From Streptomyces regalis (GTDB taxonomy: Bacteria; Actinomycetota; Actinomycetes; Streptomycetales; Streptomycetaceae), in assembly GCF_001509475.1 (NCBI RefSeq), contig NZ_LLZG01000357.1:1-60963 (forward strand): a stretch of DNA of 60,963 nt, read 5' to 3'. Position numbers and translations under genes: made by a program. The notes beneath the pieces were generated by a model. The model made no database searches. It was given only the letters and a program-made list of their open reading frames with translations, and was not told the origin of the DNA. Each line of letters begins with the position of its first letter. The stretch's first letter is position 1. Of this stretch, positions 1 to 7,578 are shown piece by piece.

Positions 1-2
1 CC

Positions 3-572
3 ACACCCCTCCCCGCCATGCGCGGCCCCGCCAAAGCCGCCCTCGCCGTATCCCGCCTCCGCGCAGCCGCCGGCACAGACCCGACCGCCGGCACCACCTC
101 CGTACTCCGCGCCTGGGACACCCTTCCGGCCTGGGCCCGCGCCGAGGCCCCCCAGCCCGACACCACCACCCTCTGCCACGGTGACCTCCACCTCGGCCAA
201 CTCGTCCGTCACCCGGCCCCGAGCGGCCCCTGGCTGCTCATCGACGTCGACGACCTCGGCGTGGGCGTGCCGGCCTGGGATCTCGGACGCCCGGCCGCCT
301 GGTTCGCCTGTGGGCTGCTGCCGCCCGACGAATGGGACCGTTTCCTCGCCGCGTACCGCGCCGCCGGTGGCCCGGCCGTCCCCGCCCATGGTGACCCCTG
401 GCCCGCGCTGGACGTCCCGGCCCGCGCTCTCACCGCGCAGACCGCCGCCCGGGCGATCACCAAGGCCCTGGCCGAGGGCCGCCTCCTGGACGAGGTCGAG
501 CAGTTGCTCGTCGACGCCTGTGACCGAATGGCTTCGCTCCCCCCTGAGTTGACCCAGGGATACGCAAAGTAG
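3..572 (+). CDS. Aminoglycoside phosphotransferase-family protein, C-terminal part
   Basis: The reading frame is open from the window edge, so this is the last 189 residues of a longer gene. The visible part has the APH/choline-kinase catalytic loop LCHGDLHLGQ (usual form HGDxxxxN, here with Gln in place of Asn) and the metal-binding segment LIDVDDLGVG followed by AWDLGRPAAW. Such proteins phosphorylate small molecules, using ATP. The substrate cannot be told from sequence, and the family name does not imply antibiotic resistance. The N-lobe with the ATP-binding lysine lies upstream and is not seen. The in-frame ATG at 18 is internal to the family fold and unlikely to be the true start. Confidence 0.75.
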   Translation, partial: TPLPAMRGPAKAALAVSRLRAAAGTDPTAGTTSVLRAWDTLPAWARAEAPQPDTTTLCHGDLHLGQLVRHPAPSGPWLLIDVDDLGVGVPAWDLGRPAAWFACGLLPPDEWDRFLAAYRAAGGPAVPAHGDPWPALDVPARALTAQTAARAITKALAEGRLLDEVEQLLVDACDRMASLPPELTQGYAK

Positions 573-591
573 GGTGCAACCGACCGCAGCC

Positions 592-606
592 GGACAGAGT
601 CTGTCC
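592..606 (+). promoter_or_regulatory. Short perfect inverted repeat upstream of zinc-ribbon gene
   Basis: GGACAG-AGT-CTGTCC is a perfect 6-bp inverted repeat about 46 bases upstream of the zf-TFIIB start. It could be an operator or a small hairpin. Its role is unknown. Confidence 0.25.
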
Positions 607-652
607 TGGCGATAGGCGAAGCAGGACCGACCGGCGAGGAGTTGAGCCGACC

Positions 653-946
653 ATGCAGTGTCCGAAGTGTCATGCGCCCATGCACACGTACAACCGCAAC
701 GGCGTCCAGATCGAGCAGTGCAGCGGCTGCCGCGGGATCTTTCTCGACTACGGCGAGCTGGAGGCGCTGACCCGCGTGGAGTCCCAGTGGTCCCAGCCGG
801 CCCCGCCGCCTCCGGCCGCCCCGCAGGCATACCCGGCCGCCGCACCGCAGGCCCCGGCCTGGGGCGCCCCGCACGGCGGCCACCACGGCGGTCACTACGG
901 ACACAAGCGCCACAAGAGCTTCGGCCACATGCTGTTCTCCAGCTGA
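653..946 (+). CDS. Small zf-TFIIB zinc-ribbon protein
   Basis: A 97-residue protein that opens with MQCPKC and continues with CSGCRGIFLDYGELE, the four-cysteine zinc ribbon of the zf-TFIIB family (residues 3-25 plus the following acidic helix). A Pro/Ala-rich linker follows, then a C-terminal tail very rich in His and Gly (HGGHHGGHYGHKRHK). The ribbon probably binds zinc structurally; the tail could bind more metal, which is inference. No DNA target is known for this family. The gene is alone, 80 bases after the phosphotransferase, and is followed directly by a strong terminator hairpin. The ATG at 653 sits just before the first Cys, so the start is firm. Confidence 0.8.
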   Translation: MQCPKCHAPMHTYNRNGVQIEQCSGCRGIFLDYGELEALTRVESQWSQPAPPPPAAPQAYPAAAPQAPAWGAPHGGHHGGHYGHKRHKSFGHMLFSS

Positions 947-962
947 GCCGCACCAAGCCGAA

Positions 963-995
963 AAGAAGCCCCCGGTCATCGACCGGGGGCTTCTT
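963..995 (+). terminator. Bidirectional terminator hairpin
   Basis: The arms GAAGCCCCCGGTC and GACCGGGGGCTTC flank an ATC loop, with A-rich sequence before and T-rich sequence after. It lies between the plus-strand zinc-ribbon gene and the minus-strand tRNA cluster, so it can serve both. Confidence 0.85.
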
Positions 996-1001
996 CGTGT
1001 G

Positions 1002-1073
1002 TGGACGATACTGGGATTGAACCAGTGACCTCTTCCGTGTCAGGGAAGCGCTCTCCCGCTGAGCTAATCGTCC
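1002..1073 (-). tRNA. tRNA-Val (anticodon GAC), copy 1
   Basis: Read on the minus strand this is a 72-nt cloverleaf with acceptor arms GGACGAT/ATCGTCC, D-loop AGCTCAGCGGGAGAG, anticodon loop CTGACAC and T-arm GGTTCAATC. The anticodon is GAC, reading GTC and GTT valine codons. CCA is not encoded. It is the most promoter-distal member of a five-tRNA minus-strand cluster. Confidence 0.95.
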
Positions 1074-1119
1074 TCGGGACCGTGACCGACCATCCAACCG
1101 ACGATCACGGGCTGCTGCG

Positions 1120-1191
1120 TGCGCGATACTGGGATTGAACCAGTGACCTCTTCCGTGTCAGGGAAGCGCTCTCCCGCTGAGCTAATCGCGC
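1120..1191 (-). tRNA. tRNA-Val (anticodon GAC), copy 2
   Basis: Same body as copy 1, but the acceptor stem is GCGCGAT/ATCGCGC, a compensated change at paired positions that keeps the stem intact. The anticodon loop is again CTGACAC. CCA is not encoded. Confidence 0.95.
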
Positions 1192-1225
1192 GGGCCAGAC
1201 CTTCGATGATCTGTCGAAGATCCAG

Positions 1226-1297
1226 TGGACGATACTGGGATTGAACCAGTGACCTCTTCCGTGTCAGGGAAGCGCTCTCCCGCTGAGCTAATCGTCC
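1226..1297 (-). tRNA. tRNA-Val (anticodon GAC), copy 3
   Basis: Identical to copy 1 over the tRNA body, with acceptor GGACGAT/ATCGTCC. Together the three copies form a tandem array with spacers of 46 and 34 bases, which suggests local duplication. Confidence 0.95.
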
Positions 1298-1301
1298 TTG
1301 G

Positions 1302-1372
1302 AGGTGGAGACGGGATTTGAACCCGTGTAGACGGCTTTGCAGGCCGTTGCCTCGCCTCTCGGCCACTCCACC
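1302..1372 (-). tRNA. tRNA-Cys (anticodon GCA)
   Basis: A 71-nt cloverleaf with acceptor GGTGGAG/CTCCACC, discriminator U (expected for Cys), anticodon loop CTGCAAA and T-arm GGGTTCAAATCCC. It is separated from the neighbouring Val gene by only four bases, so the cluster must be processed from one transcript. Confidence 0.95.
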
Positions 1373-1410
1373 AGGAGTGTAGGGGTTCGGGAAGATCCCC
1401 TGTTCCTTCG

Positions 1411-1483
1411 AGCGGACGACGAGGCTCGAACTCGCGACCTCAACCTTGGCAAGGTTGCGCTCTACCAACTGAGCTACGTCCGC
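1411..1483 (-). tRNA. tRNA-Gly (anticodon GCC)
   Basis: A 73-nt cloverleaf with acceptor GCGGACG/CGTCCGC, discriminator U (typical for tRNA-Gly), anticodon loop TTGCCAA and a normal T-arm. It is the first gene of the minus-strand tRNA cluster, just downstream of the candidate promoter at 1525-1553. Confidence 0.95.
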
Positions 1484-1524
1484 TTGTCGTTTCGGTCCGC
1501 TTCCGCGTCCCGGCGACGTGTTGA

Positions 1525-1553
1525 ACTCTAGCGGATTCCCCGGCCAGCACAAA
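1525..1553 (-). promoter_or_regulatory. Candidate promoter of the tRNA cluster
   Basis: Minus strand: -10 hexamer TAGAGT (1530-1525) with TTTGTG 17 bases upstream (1553-1548). TAGAGT is a good vegetative-type -10 for Streptomyces. The start would be about 35 bases before tRNA-Gly. The -35 match is modest. Confidence 0.5.
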
Positions 1554-1601
1554 AACACGTTTGTGCAGCGTGCTGCGCTGCACCTGCTCAGGGACCTGTC
1601 G

Positions 1602-2708
1602 ATGCCCGTCGAGGGGACATGGCCAGGTCACCCGCAGGACACCGGCCATAGACTCGACTGCGTGCTCGACCTCCCTCCTCTCGCCCGCTTCGGCGACCGC
1701 GTCGCCACCGGCCTCCTCGACGTCACCAGCGACCCGGCGGCCCTGGACTCCCGTGGTTTCTGGGCCGTCTGCGCCGACTTCGAGGGCGGTCTGACCTGCG
1801 CCCGCTTCCGGGACGTACGCGAGGAGCCGGTGCCCGCTCCTGTGCCGGGGGAGTGGCAGGGCCCGGCCGCGGGTGACTGGACGTCCTCCCTGGATCGCGC
1901 CGCGTACACAGCGGGCGTACGGCGTATACGCGAGCACATCGCGGCCGGTGAGGTCTACCAGGCGAACCTCTGCCGTGTCCTCAGCGCGCCGATCGGCCAG
2001 GACGCCGACGTGGATGCCCTCACCGCCCTGCTCGCCCGCGGCAACCCGGCGCCGTACGCAGGAACGATCCGGCTGCCCGGGCACGGGGTGGAGATAGCCA
2101 CCGCGTCCCCCGAGCTGTTCCTGCGCCGGGACGGGCGGGTGGTGGTATCCGGGCCGATCAAGGGCACCGGGCACACCGAGGCGGACCTTCTGGAGAAGGA
2201 CTACGCCGAGAACGTGATGATCGTCGACCTCGTGCGCAACGACATCGGCCGGGTGTGTGCCACCGGGACCGTGACCGTCCCCGACCTGTGCGCCGTCGAG
2301 AAGCATCCTGGGCTCGTCCATCTGGTGTCCACGGTGCGTGGTGAGCTGCGCGCCGGCGCCGGCTGGCCAGAACTCCTCGACGCCGCCTTCCCGCCCGGCT
2401 CGGTCACCGGTGCGCCCAAGTCGAGTGCGCTGCGGATCATCGACGCGTTGGAGACGGCGCCCCGCGGACCGTACTGCGGGGGCATCGGCTGGGTCGACGC
2501 CGACCGGGGCGTCGGCGAGCTGGCCGTCGGGATACGTACCTTCTGGATCGACCGGGCCGCGGGGGCGCTGCGGTTCGGTACCGGTGCCGGCATCACCTGG
2601 GGGTCGGACCCGGAGGGGGAGTGGCGGGAGACCGAGCTGAAGGCGTCCCGGCTGCTCGCGGTAGCGTCGGGAGTGTACGAGGTGAGTGGAGAGGGACTGC
2701 AATCGTGA
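1602..2708 (+). CDS. pabB: Aminodeoxychorismate synthase component I (chorismate-binding)
   Basis: Converts chorismate plus ammonia to 4-amino-4-deoxychorismate for folate. The chorismate-binding domain fills the C-terminal two thirds: AAGEVYQANLCR, the PIKGT segment typical of PabB-type enzymes, DLVRNDIGRV, the HLVSTVRG region and FPPGSVTGAPK. No glutamine amidotransferase (PabA) domain or gene is seen nearby. The gene overlaps pabC by four bases (GTGA), so translation is coupled. The N-terminus is uncertain: ATG 1602 has an AGGGA seven bases upstream and is used here; the frame stays open back to 1518 next to tRNA-Gly, and GTG 1662, immediately before LDLPPLARFG, would fit family homologues better but lacks a clear ribosome site. 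Confidence 0.9.
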   Translation: MPVEGTWPGHPQDTGHRLDCVLDLPPLARFGDRVATGLLDVTSDPAALDSRGFWAVCADFEGGLTCARFRDVREEPVPAPVPGEWQGPAAGDWTSSLDRAAYTAGVRRIREHIAAGEVYQANLCRVLSAPIGQDADVDALTALLARGNPAPYAGTIRLPGHGVEIATASPELFLRRDGRVVVSGPIKGTGHTEADLLEKDYAENVMIVDLVRNDIGRVCATGTVTVPDLCAVEKHPGLVHLVSTVRGELRAGAGWPELLDAAFPPGSVTGAPKSSALRIIDALETAPRGPYCGGIGWVDADRGVGELAVGIRTFWIDRAAGALRFGTGAGITWGSDPEGEWRETELKASRLLAVASGVYEVSGEGLQS

Positions 2709-3526
2709 GGATCTGGCTCGACGGCGGGCTGCAGGACATCGAGTCCGCCCGTGTCTCCGTCTTCGACCACGGGCTGACCGTGGGCGACGGCATCTTCGAG
2801 ACGGTGAAGGCGGTGGACGGCCGTCCGTTCGCGCTGACCCGGCATCTCGACCGGCTGACGCGCTCGGCGCGCGGTCTCGGCCTGCCCGAGCCCGACCACG
2901 ACGAGGTCCGCCGCGCCTGCGCCGCCGTCATCGAGGCCAACCCGATGCCGCTCGGCCGGCTGCGCATCACCTACACCGGCGGCCACGGACCCCTCGGCTC
3001 CGACCGCGGCGAGCACGGACCGACCCTCGTCGTCGCCCTCGGCGAGACCACCCGCCGCCCCGACGCCACGGCCGTCATCACCGTCCCCTGGACCCGCAAC
3101 GAGCGCGGCGCGCTCACCGGTCTGAAGACGACCTCGTACGCAGAGAACGTCGTCGCCCTCGCCCGCGCCCACCAACACGGCGCCTCCGAGGCCCTGTTCG
3201 GCAACACGGTCGGGCAACTCTGCGAGGGCACCGGGTCGAACGTCTTCGTCGTCCTGGACGGCGAGATCCACACCCCGCCGCTCGCCTCGGGCTGCCTCGC
3301 GGGCATCACGCGCGCGTTGGCGATCGAGTGGACCGACGCCAAGGAGACCGACCTGCCGCTGGAGGTGCTGGAGCGGGCCGAGGAGGTCTTCCTCACCTCC
3401 ACCCTGCGGGACGTGCAGGCCGTGCACAGGGTCGACGAGCGCGAACTGCCCGGCTCGGCGGGACCGGTGACCGCCAAGGCCATGCGGATCTTCGACGAGA
3501 GGTCCGGGGACGATCTCGATCCCTGA
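2705..3526 (+). CDS. pabC: Class IV aminotransferase, probable aminodeoxychorismate lyase
   Basis: A PLP enzyme of fold type IV, 273 residues, expected to release pyruvate from aminodeoxychorismate to give 4-aminobenzoate. Motifs in order: FDHGLTVGDGIFETVK near the N-terminus, the likely PLP lysine in LTGLKTTSYAENV, then EGTGSNVFVV and the LASGCLAGITR phosphate-binding segment. The GTG start at 2705 overlaps the pabB stop, and the pabB neighbour argues for PabC. A branched-chain or D-amino acid aminotransferase role would be the main alternative on sequence alone. The ribosome site is a GAGAGGGA stretch about eight bases upstream. Confidence 0.88.
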   Translation: MRIWLDGGLQDIESARVSVFDHGLTVGDGIFETVKAVDGRPFALTRHLDRLTRSARGLGLPEPDHDEVRRACAAVIEANPMPLGRLRITYTGGHGPLGSDRGEHGPTLVVALGETTRRPDATAVITVPWTRNERGALTGLKTTSYAENVVALARAHQHGASEALFGNTVGQLCEGTGSNVFVVLDGEIHTPPLASGCLAGITRALAIEWTDAKETDLPLEVLERAEEVFLTSTLRDVQAVHRVDERELPGSAGPVTAKAMRIFDERSGDDLDP

Positions 3527-3591
3527 CGGTCACGGATACCGCGGACGACAGGCGCGCGCGACGGGCGCGCACAACCGGCCCGGATATTCGG

Positions 3592-3628
3592 CTGACCGCG
3601 GGCGCCTTGGAGGGTAGAACACCCCTGA
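3592..3628 (+). promoter_or_regulatory. Candidate promoter giving a leaderless GNAT transcript
   Basis: CTGACC (3592-3597), 17-base spacer, TAGAAC (3615-3620), then seven bases to the ATG at 3628. Transcription would begin at or within a base or two of the start codon. Confidence 0.5.
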
Positions 3629-4452
3629 TGACCACGACCCTGCGGCCGACCGAGCCGCTTCAGCGCAATGACGACGGGACGCGTTCGCGCCGCTATCAGG
3701 TGTGTGTGAACGGACGTCCAGTGGGCGGCCTGCACCTCGGGACGCATCCCGTCTTCGGTGCCGCGGTGGCCCGGATATCGGAGCTGCGGATCGAGGAACC
3801 GGACCGGCGACGCGGCCGGGGCACCGTGGCGGCGCTCGCCGTGGAGGAGGTCGCGCGCGGCTGGGGGTGCAAGCGCATCGAGGCATCGGTCCCCGGCGAC
3901 GCCGCACCGGCACTGCGGCTCGCCACGGCGCTCGGCTACGTCGTACGCAACCGTGGCATGGAGAAGGCGCTCGGTGACGCCCCGCCCGGTCTGCCGTCGG
4001 GAAGCCGGGGGCGACCCTTGACGGAGGCCGAGTACGGGTCCTGGCTGGACAAGAGCCACGAGGGCTACATCCGCAGCTGGGTCGAGCGCGGGGTGCCGGA
4101 GGCCGAGGCCCGGGCCAAGTCCGAGCGGGACCACGCCGCGCTGCTGCCGGACGGCCTGCGCACGCCGGATTCGTTCCTCAGCGTCCTCGAGCACGAGGGA
4201 ACTCCGGTGGGCACCCTGTGGGTGGCCTCGCGTGAAGGCCGCGCCTATGTCTACGACGTCGAGACCGACGCGGCCCACCGGGGCAAGGGACACGGACGCA
4301 CTCTGATGCTGCTGGCCGAGGCCCAGGCGATCGCCGCGGGACACCGGGCCATCGGGCTCAACGTCTTCGCGGGCAACACCCCGGCCGAGCGGCTCTACGA
4401 GTCACTCGGCTACGAGACGAGGCAGTACGCCGTGTACAAGACGTTGCTGTAG
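3628..4452 (+). CDS. Tandem-domain GNAT N-acetyltransferase
   Basis: A 274-residue protein with two GNAT folds. The N-terminal half has ISELRIEEPDRRRGRG and a degenerate acetyl-CoA loop. The C-terminal half has the clearer pyrophosphate-binding loop AHRGKGHGRTLM and the typical ending NVFAGNTPAERLYESLGY. The second domain is therefore the likely catalytic one, and the first may have diverged. The acyl acceptor is unknown. The ATG at 3628 lies seven bases after a TAGAAC -10 element, so the mRNA is probably leaderless and needs no ribosome site. It converges with the DsbA-like gene on the other strand. Confidence 0.85.
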   Translation: MTTTLRPTEPLQRNDDGTRSRRYQVCVNGRPVGGLHLGTHPVFGAAVARISELRIEEPDRRRGRGTVAALAVEEVARGWGCKRIEASVPGDAAPALRLATALGYVVRNRGMEKALGDAPPGLPSGSRGRPLTEAEYGSWLDKSHEGYIRSWVERGVPEAEARAKSERDHAALLPDGLRTPDSFLSVLEHEGTPVGTLWVASREGRAYVYDVETDAAHRGKGHGRTLMLLAEAQAIAAGHRAIGLNVFAGNTPAERLYESLGYETRQYAVYKTLL

Positions 4453-4506
4453 CAGTCGGCGTACCGGTGGACAGGGCTTTGCCGCGGCCGGTCGGACCGG
4501 CGGCGG

Positions 4507-5031
4507 TCAGGCGCTGTGTTCCGCGAGCAGCCGGTCCGCGATCTCCTCAATACGCTCGCGCAGCCCCTCCTGGCTCTTGCCGCCGTCGAGCCGCTCGCCG
4601 CCGATCACATACGTCGGGGTGCCGGTCACGCCGATCGCCTTGCCCTCGGCCTGGTCGGCGTCGACGATCAGGATGTGCCGGCCGTCGATCAGCGCGGTGT
4701 CGAACTCCTCGGCGTCCAGGCCGAGTTCCCGGGCCACCTCGACCAGGAGGGGTTCTCCCTTACGGTCCAGCTCCTCGACCCGGCCCAGCACGGCCTCGAC
4801 GTACGGCCACCCCTGCCCCTGCTCCAGCGCCTCCTCGGCGGCCTGCGCGGCGGCGAAGGCGTGCTTGTGCTTCTCCAGCGGGAAGTGCCGCAGCCGCAGC
4901 TCCAGCCGGTCGCCGTAGCGGGCGCGCAGGGCACGGAGATCGTCGAGGGCGCTGCGGCAGTCGGGGCACTGCAGCTCGCACCAGACGTCGAGGACGGGGG
5001 CGGTGGGGCGGTCGGGGGAGGAGTCGCTCAT
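4507..5031 (-). CDS. DsbA-family thiol oxidoreductase
   Basis: A 174-residue thioredoxin-fold protein with an inserted helical domain, as in DsbA/FrnE-type proteins. The redox site is ELQCPDCRSAL (CxxC, residues about 22-25), and the cis-proline loop is VTGTPTYVIGG near the C-terminus. There is no signal peptide or lipobox, so it probably works in the cytoplasm, perhaps as a disulfide reductase or isomerase. The longer frame upstream of the ATG at 5031 has no family similarity, and MSDSSPDRP leads directly into the first strand. Confidence 0.85.
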   Translation of the reverse strand: MSDSSPDRPTAPVLDVWCELQCPDCRSALDDLRALRARYGDRLELRLRHFPLEKHKHAFAAAQAAEEALEQGQGWPYVEAVLGRVEELDRKGEPLLVEVARELGLDAEEFDTALIDGRHILIVDADQAEGKAIGVTGTPTYVIGGERLDGGKSQEGLRERIEEIADRLLAEHSA

Positions 5032-5247
5032 GGCTCCAGTCTCCCAGCACCGGCGCGGACGACCCAATCCGACCTGGCGCTTCGGTGGCCGTCGACCCCG
5101 GCCGTACGACTGTGACCGGCACCTGCGAAGGAGACGACCCGGAGATGTCCCTGATGTCGGGCCCAGGCATGGCCGCGCGCGGCTGCCACGGTGCAGGATG
5201 GAAGGGACGAAGTGCGCTGACCCGACCCAGTCTGCCTGGAGGACCGG

Positions 5248-5691
5248 ATGATTGCCGAGACCGTCTGTTCAGCCGTCGCCGCGGCCGGCCTGGGCATCGC
5301 GGCGGTCACGGCGTACCGCAAGCGTTTCCTCGCGGCCACGCGTATGGCCGCCTACTCCCTGGTGCCCCTCGGCCTGGTGATGACGGGGGTCGTCGACTGG
5401 CTGGCGGACACCGCGTTCAGCCCGACGGCCTGGGCCGGCTTCGGGGTCCTCGGCCTGTCCTGGCTGCTGTTCGCGAGCACGCGCGCGGTGGAGCGCCGCC
5501 GAGGCGGTACCCGCAAGGAGCGCAAGGAGGCCCGTGCCGCGGGACGGAGCGAGGCGGTGGCTTCGACGACCTCGGCGCCCTCGCTCGGACCGGGCTCCCG
5601 TCAGGCGACCCGGCCCGCGACCGCACCGCGAGCCGATGCCGGCGACGACTTCAGCGACATCGAGGCCATCCTCAAGAAGCACGGCATATGA
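5248..5691 (+). CDS. Conserved actinobacterial membrane protein, unknown function
   Basis: A 147-residue protein with about three hydrophobic segments (residues about 5-20, 35-52 and 62-76), then a basic cytoplasmic stretch (RRRGGTRKERKEAR), a flexible Ala/Ser/Pro region and a short acidic end DDFSDIEAILKKHGI. That end looks conserved and could be a docking peptide, which is inference. I do not recognise a function. The ribosome site GGAGGA lies five bases before ATG 5248. Confidence 0.75.
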   Translation: MIAETVCSAVAAAGLGIAAVTAYRKRFLAATRMAAYSLVPLGLVMTGVVDWLADTAFSPTAWAGFGVLGLSWLLFASTRAVERRRGGTRKERKEARAAGRSEAVASTTSAPSLGPGSRQATRPATAPRADAGDDFSDIEAILKKHGI

Positions 5692-5845
5692 CACCCGCAT
5701 GCAGGACTGAAACGACACAGTGGGTCGCCGCACGGCCGTAAGCGATCAAGACTCGAACCGGACATCACGGAATCCAGCGAACTCCCGCTCATTCCGGGCG
5801 TGTTGATCGCGCAGAGAGGTGCAACTACGCCATCATCGGCGCGAG

Positions 5846-5998
5846 ATGCTGGACACGACACAGAGCGAGGCCGCGCCACCTCAGGACGAGCCTCGTGGGT
5901 GCCTCTTCGCCCTTTCCCAGCCACCGCTGATGATCTTCCTTGCGGTGATCGGGTGTCTGCTGCTCATGGCTGCGCTGCACGATCTGCTGCTGCTCTGA
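5846..5998 (+). CDS. 50-residue small membrane protein
   Basis: Reading from ATG 5846 gives a 50-residue protein: a short polar N-terminus with DEPRGC, then one hydrophobic span (PLMIFLAVIGCLLLMAALHD) and a LLLL ending. Base use is normal for the window and the ORF ends cleanly at 5998, 80 bases before the convergent CGNR gene. The ribosome site is weak; an in-frame GTG at 5819 would add nine residues. I consider it real because the hydrophobic pattern is coherent. Function unknown. Confidence 0.6.
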   Translation: MLDTTQSEAAPPQDEPRGCLFALSQPPLMIFLAVIGCLLLMAALHDLLLL

Positions 5999-6078
5999 GC
6001 CGTACCCGCGGCCCCCGGCGCCACCCGCCGGGGCCCGCGTCGACACACCGGCCGTGTCGGTCCGTGGGCGAGCGCCGC

Positions 6079-6639
6079 TCAGCCGGCCGCTTCCTTGCGG
6101 CGCGCCCGGTAGGCAGCCACATGCAGACGGTTTCCGCAGGTACGGCTGTCGCAGTACCGGCGTGAACGGTTGCGGGAAAGATCCACGAAAGCGTGCCGGC
6201 AGTCCGGCGCCTCACAGCGCCGCAGCCGTTCCTGTTCCCCGGCCACCACGAAGAACGCCAGCGCCATGCCGCAGTCGGCCGCCAGGTGGTCCGCGACGGA
6301 CGCGCCGGGGGCGAAGTAGTGGACATGCCAGTCGTAGCCGTCGTGGTCGGTGAGCCGGGGTGTGGTGCCCGCGGCGGCGACCAGATCGTTGATCAGCCCG
6401 GCCGTGATCCGGGCGTCCGGCTCGGCGAAGATCGCGGCGAACCGCCCGCGCACCTTGCGCACCGCCGACAGATCGAACTCCGAGAGGACCCCGACATCGC
6501 TGATTTCGTGCTTTTCTACGAAATCCCCGAGAGCTGCGACGTCGGGCAGCCCGTCCGGAGTCCCGTCGTCCTCCGGTGCGGTGTTCACCAGATCCACCAC
6601 GGCATCGAGCGCACACCGGGTGTCATGGGTGATCAGCAC
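6079..6639 (-). CDS. CGNR zinc-finger / ABATE-domain protein
   Basis: A 186-residue protein. An N-terminal ABATE-type stress-sensor domain (DAVVDLVNTAP to about residue 135) is followed by the treble-clef zinc finger CEAPDCRHAFVDLSRNRSRRYC, with DSRTCGNRLHVAAYRARR after it. The C-G-N-R signature is intact. The family is thought to be regulatory; ligand and target are unknown. GTG 6639 has AGGGAG six bases upstream on the minus strand, which decides this start over the longer open frame. Confidence 0.88.
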   Translation of the reverse strand: MLITHDTRCALDAVVDLVNTAPEDDGTPDGLPDVAALGDFVEKHEISDVGVLSEFDLSAVRKVRGRFAAIFAEPDARITAGLINDLVAAAGTTPRLTDHDGYDWHVHYFAPGASVADHLAADCGMALAFFVVAGEQERLRRCEAPDCRHAFVDLSRNRSRRYCDSRTCGNRLHVAAYRARRKEAAG

Positions 6640-6973
6640 GTTTCGCTCCCTGGCCTGGGTGTCGGGCGGGGTGCCCGCCGATGCTGGCCGATGGTAATGG
6701 CTCACAGAGCCCCCACACCGGCCGCGCCCGCACGCGGCTTCGAATACAACGCCACAACGGCGCCGACGGTTCCCGTCGAACCGGGCAAAGTCGGGAGGAT
6801 CCAGCTCCGGTTCTGCCCCACGCCACCCTCGCACCGCAGCCCCCACTCGCCACAAGGCACGTCAACGCCGCCCCCGCGGAGCGAGGACGGCGCTGCTGTG
6901 TGCCGTATGCGGTTGTCTTGGCCCGAGCCGTCTCCCCGAGTCGACGGCGCCGGGCGGCTTGTGGGGCCTCGCC
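6640..6973. other. 334-bp gap with no gene
   Basis: Non-coding space between the ssgB stop and the CGNR start on the minus strand. It is GC-rich with several short stems, the clearest being GGCGGG-GTG-CCCGCC at 6665-6679, close to the CGNR start. No convincing ORF, RNA gene or promoter pair was seen. Confidence 0.4.
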
Positions 6974-7387
6974 CTAGCTTTCCGCCAGGATGTGCGAGAG
7001 CTCCTGATCGAGATCGAAATGCCGGTGTTCTGTGCCGGGCGGCACAGCGGCATCCGTTCGCTTCAGGAAGGACTCCAGAGCCCGTGCAGGGGCCTCGAGC
7101 AGTGCTTCGCCCTCCGGAGAGCTCAGGGCGATGCAGACGACGCCCTGGCCGTGACTGCGCGACGGCCAGACACGGACGTCGCCGGTTCCGGTGGGCCGGT
7201 GGAGGCCCTCCGCAAGAAGATCGCGGGCGAACACCCACTCGACGGTTTCCTCGGCTCCGGTGTGGAAGGTGGCGTGCACGGCGTAGGGGTCGGCCGTGTC
7301 GTACCGCAGGCCTGCGGGGACAGGCAGGGAGGACTCGCTCGACACAACGAGGCGCAGGTGCAGCTCGCAGCTGACCGTGGTGTTCAT
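6974..7387 (-). CDS. ssgB: SsgB, sporulation-specific cell division protein
   Basis: A 137-residue SALP-family protein starting MNTTVSCELHLRLV, with the characteristic LPVPAGLRYDTADPYAV and EWVFARDLLAEGL segments. Length and sequence match SsgB of Streptomyces as I remember it. SsgB marks future septum sites in aerial hyphae and, with SsgA, recruits FtsZ before sporulation. The divergent TIGR02611 gene across a 191-bp shared upstream region is its usual neighbour. A candidate general-stress-type promoter lies at 7447-7472. The start at 7387 is chosen from family length. Confidence 0.95.
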   Translation of the reverse strand: MNTTVSCELHLRLVVSSESSLPVPAGLRYDTADPYAVHATFHTGAEETVEWVFARDLLAEGLHRPTGTGDVRVWPSRSHGQGVVCIALSSPEGEALLEAPARALESFLKRTDAAVPPGTEHRHFDLDQELSHILAES

Positions 7388-7446
7388 AAGCGCCAGGGCC
7401 TTTCGCTCAGTGTGCGCTCGGGGATTCGCACGTCGGCGAAATCGAC

Positions 7447-7472
7447 ATGCCACCTACGGTGCCGTTGTAAAC
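7447..7472 (-). promoter_or_regulatory. Candidate SigB/SigH-like promoter of ssgB
   Basis: Minus strand: GTTTAC (7472-7467), 14-base spacer, TGGCAT (7452-7447), about 60 bases before the ssgB start. This resembles the GTTT-N14-16-GGGTAT class recognised by Streptomyces SigB-family factors, and control of ssgB by SigH in S. coelicolor has been reported. The -10 match is partial. Confidence 0.4.
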
Positions 7473-7564
7473 CCCTCTGAGTGTTTTGCGTGTCTTTACG
7501 TAACTCTTCCGGCCGAGGACCCGTTCGCGAGGTACGACCATTCCGGTGACTGGTTTCCGTCCGG

Positions 7565-7570
7565 TAGGGT
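7565..7570 (+). promoter_or_regulatory. -10 element of TIGR02611 gene, leaderless arrangement
   Basis: TAGGGT ends eight bases before ATG 7579 and no ribosome site is present, so transcription probably starts at the codon. TTCCGG 18 bases upstream is a poor -35. Confidence 0.4.
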
Positions 7571-7578
7571 TTGGCCGT

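Noticed and set aside
3..572. Antibiotic resistance gene
   Set aside because: The phosphotransferase fold alone does not indicate a drug substrate; the N-terminal half is outside the window and neighbours give no support.
1064..2702. Minus-strand ORFs over the tRNA cluster and pabB
   Set aside because: They run through five clear tRNA genes and the opposite strand of a motif-complete pabB.
4467..5741. A 424-codon plus-strand frame across the DsbA-like gene
   Set aside because: Translation is Arg/Pro/Ala-rich noise; the minus-strand DsbA-like protein has CPDC and cis-Pro motifs.
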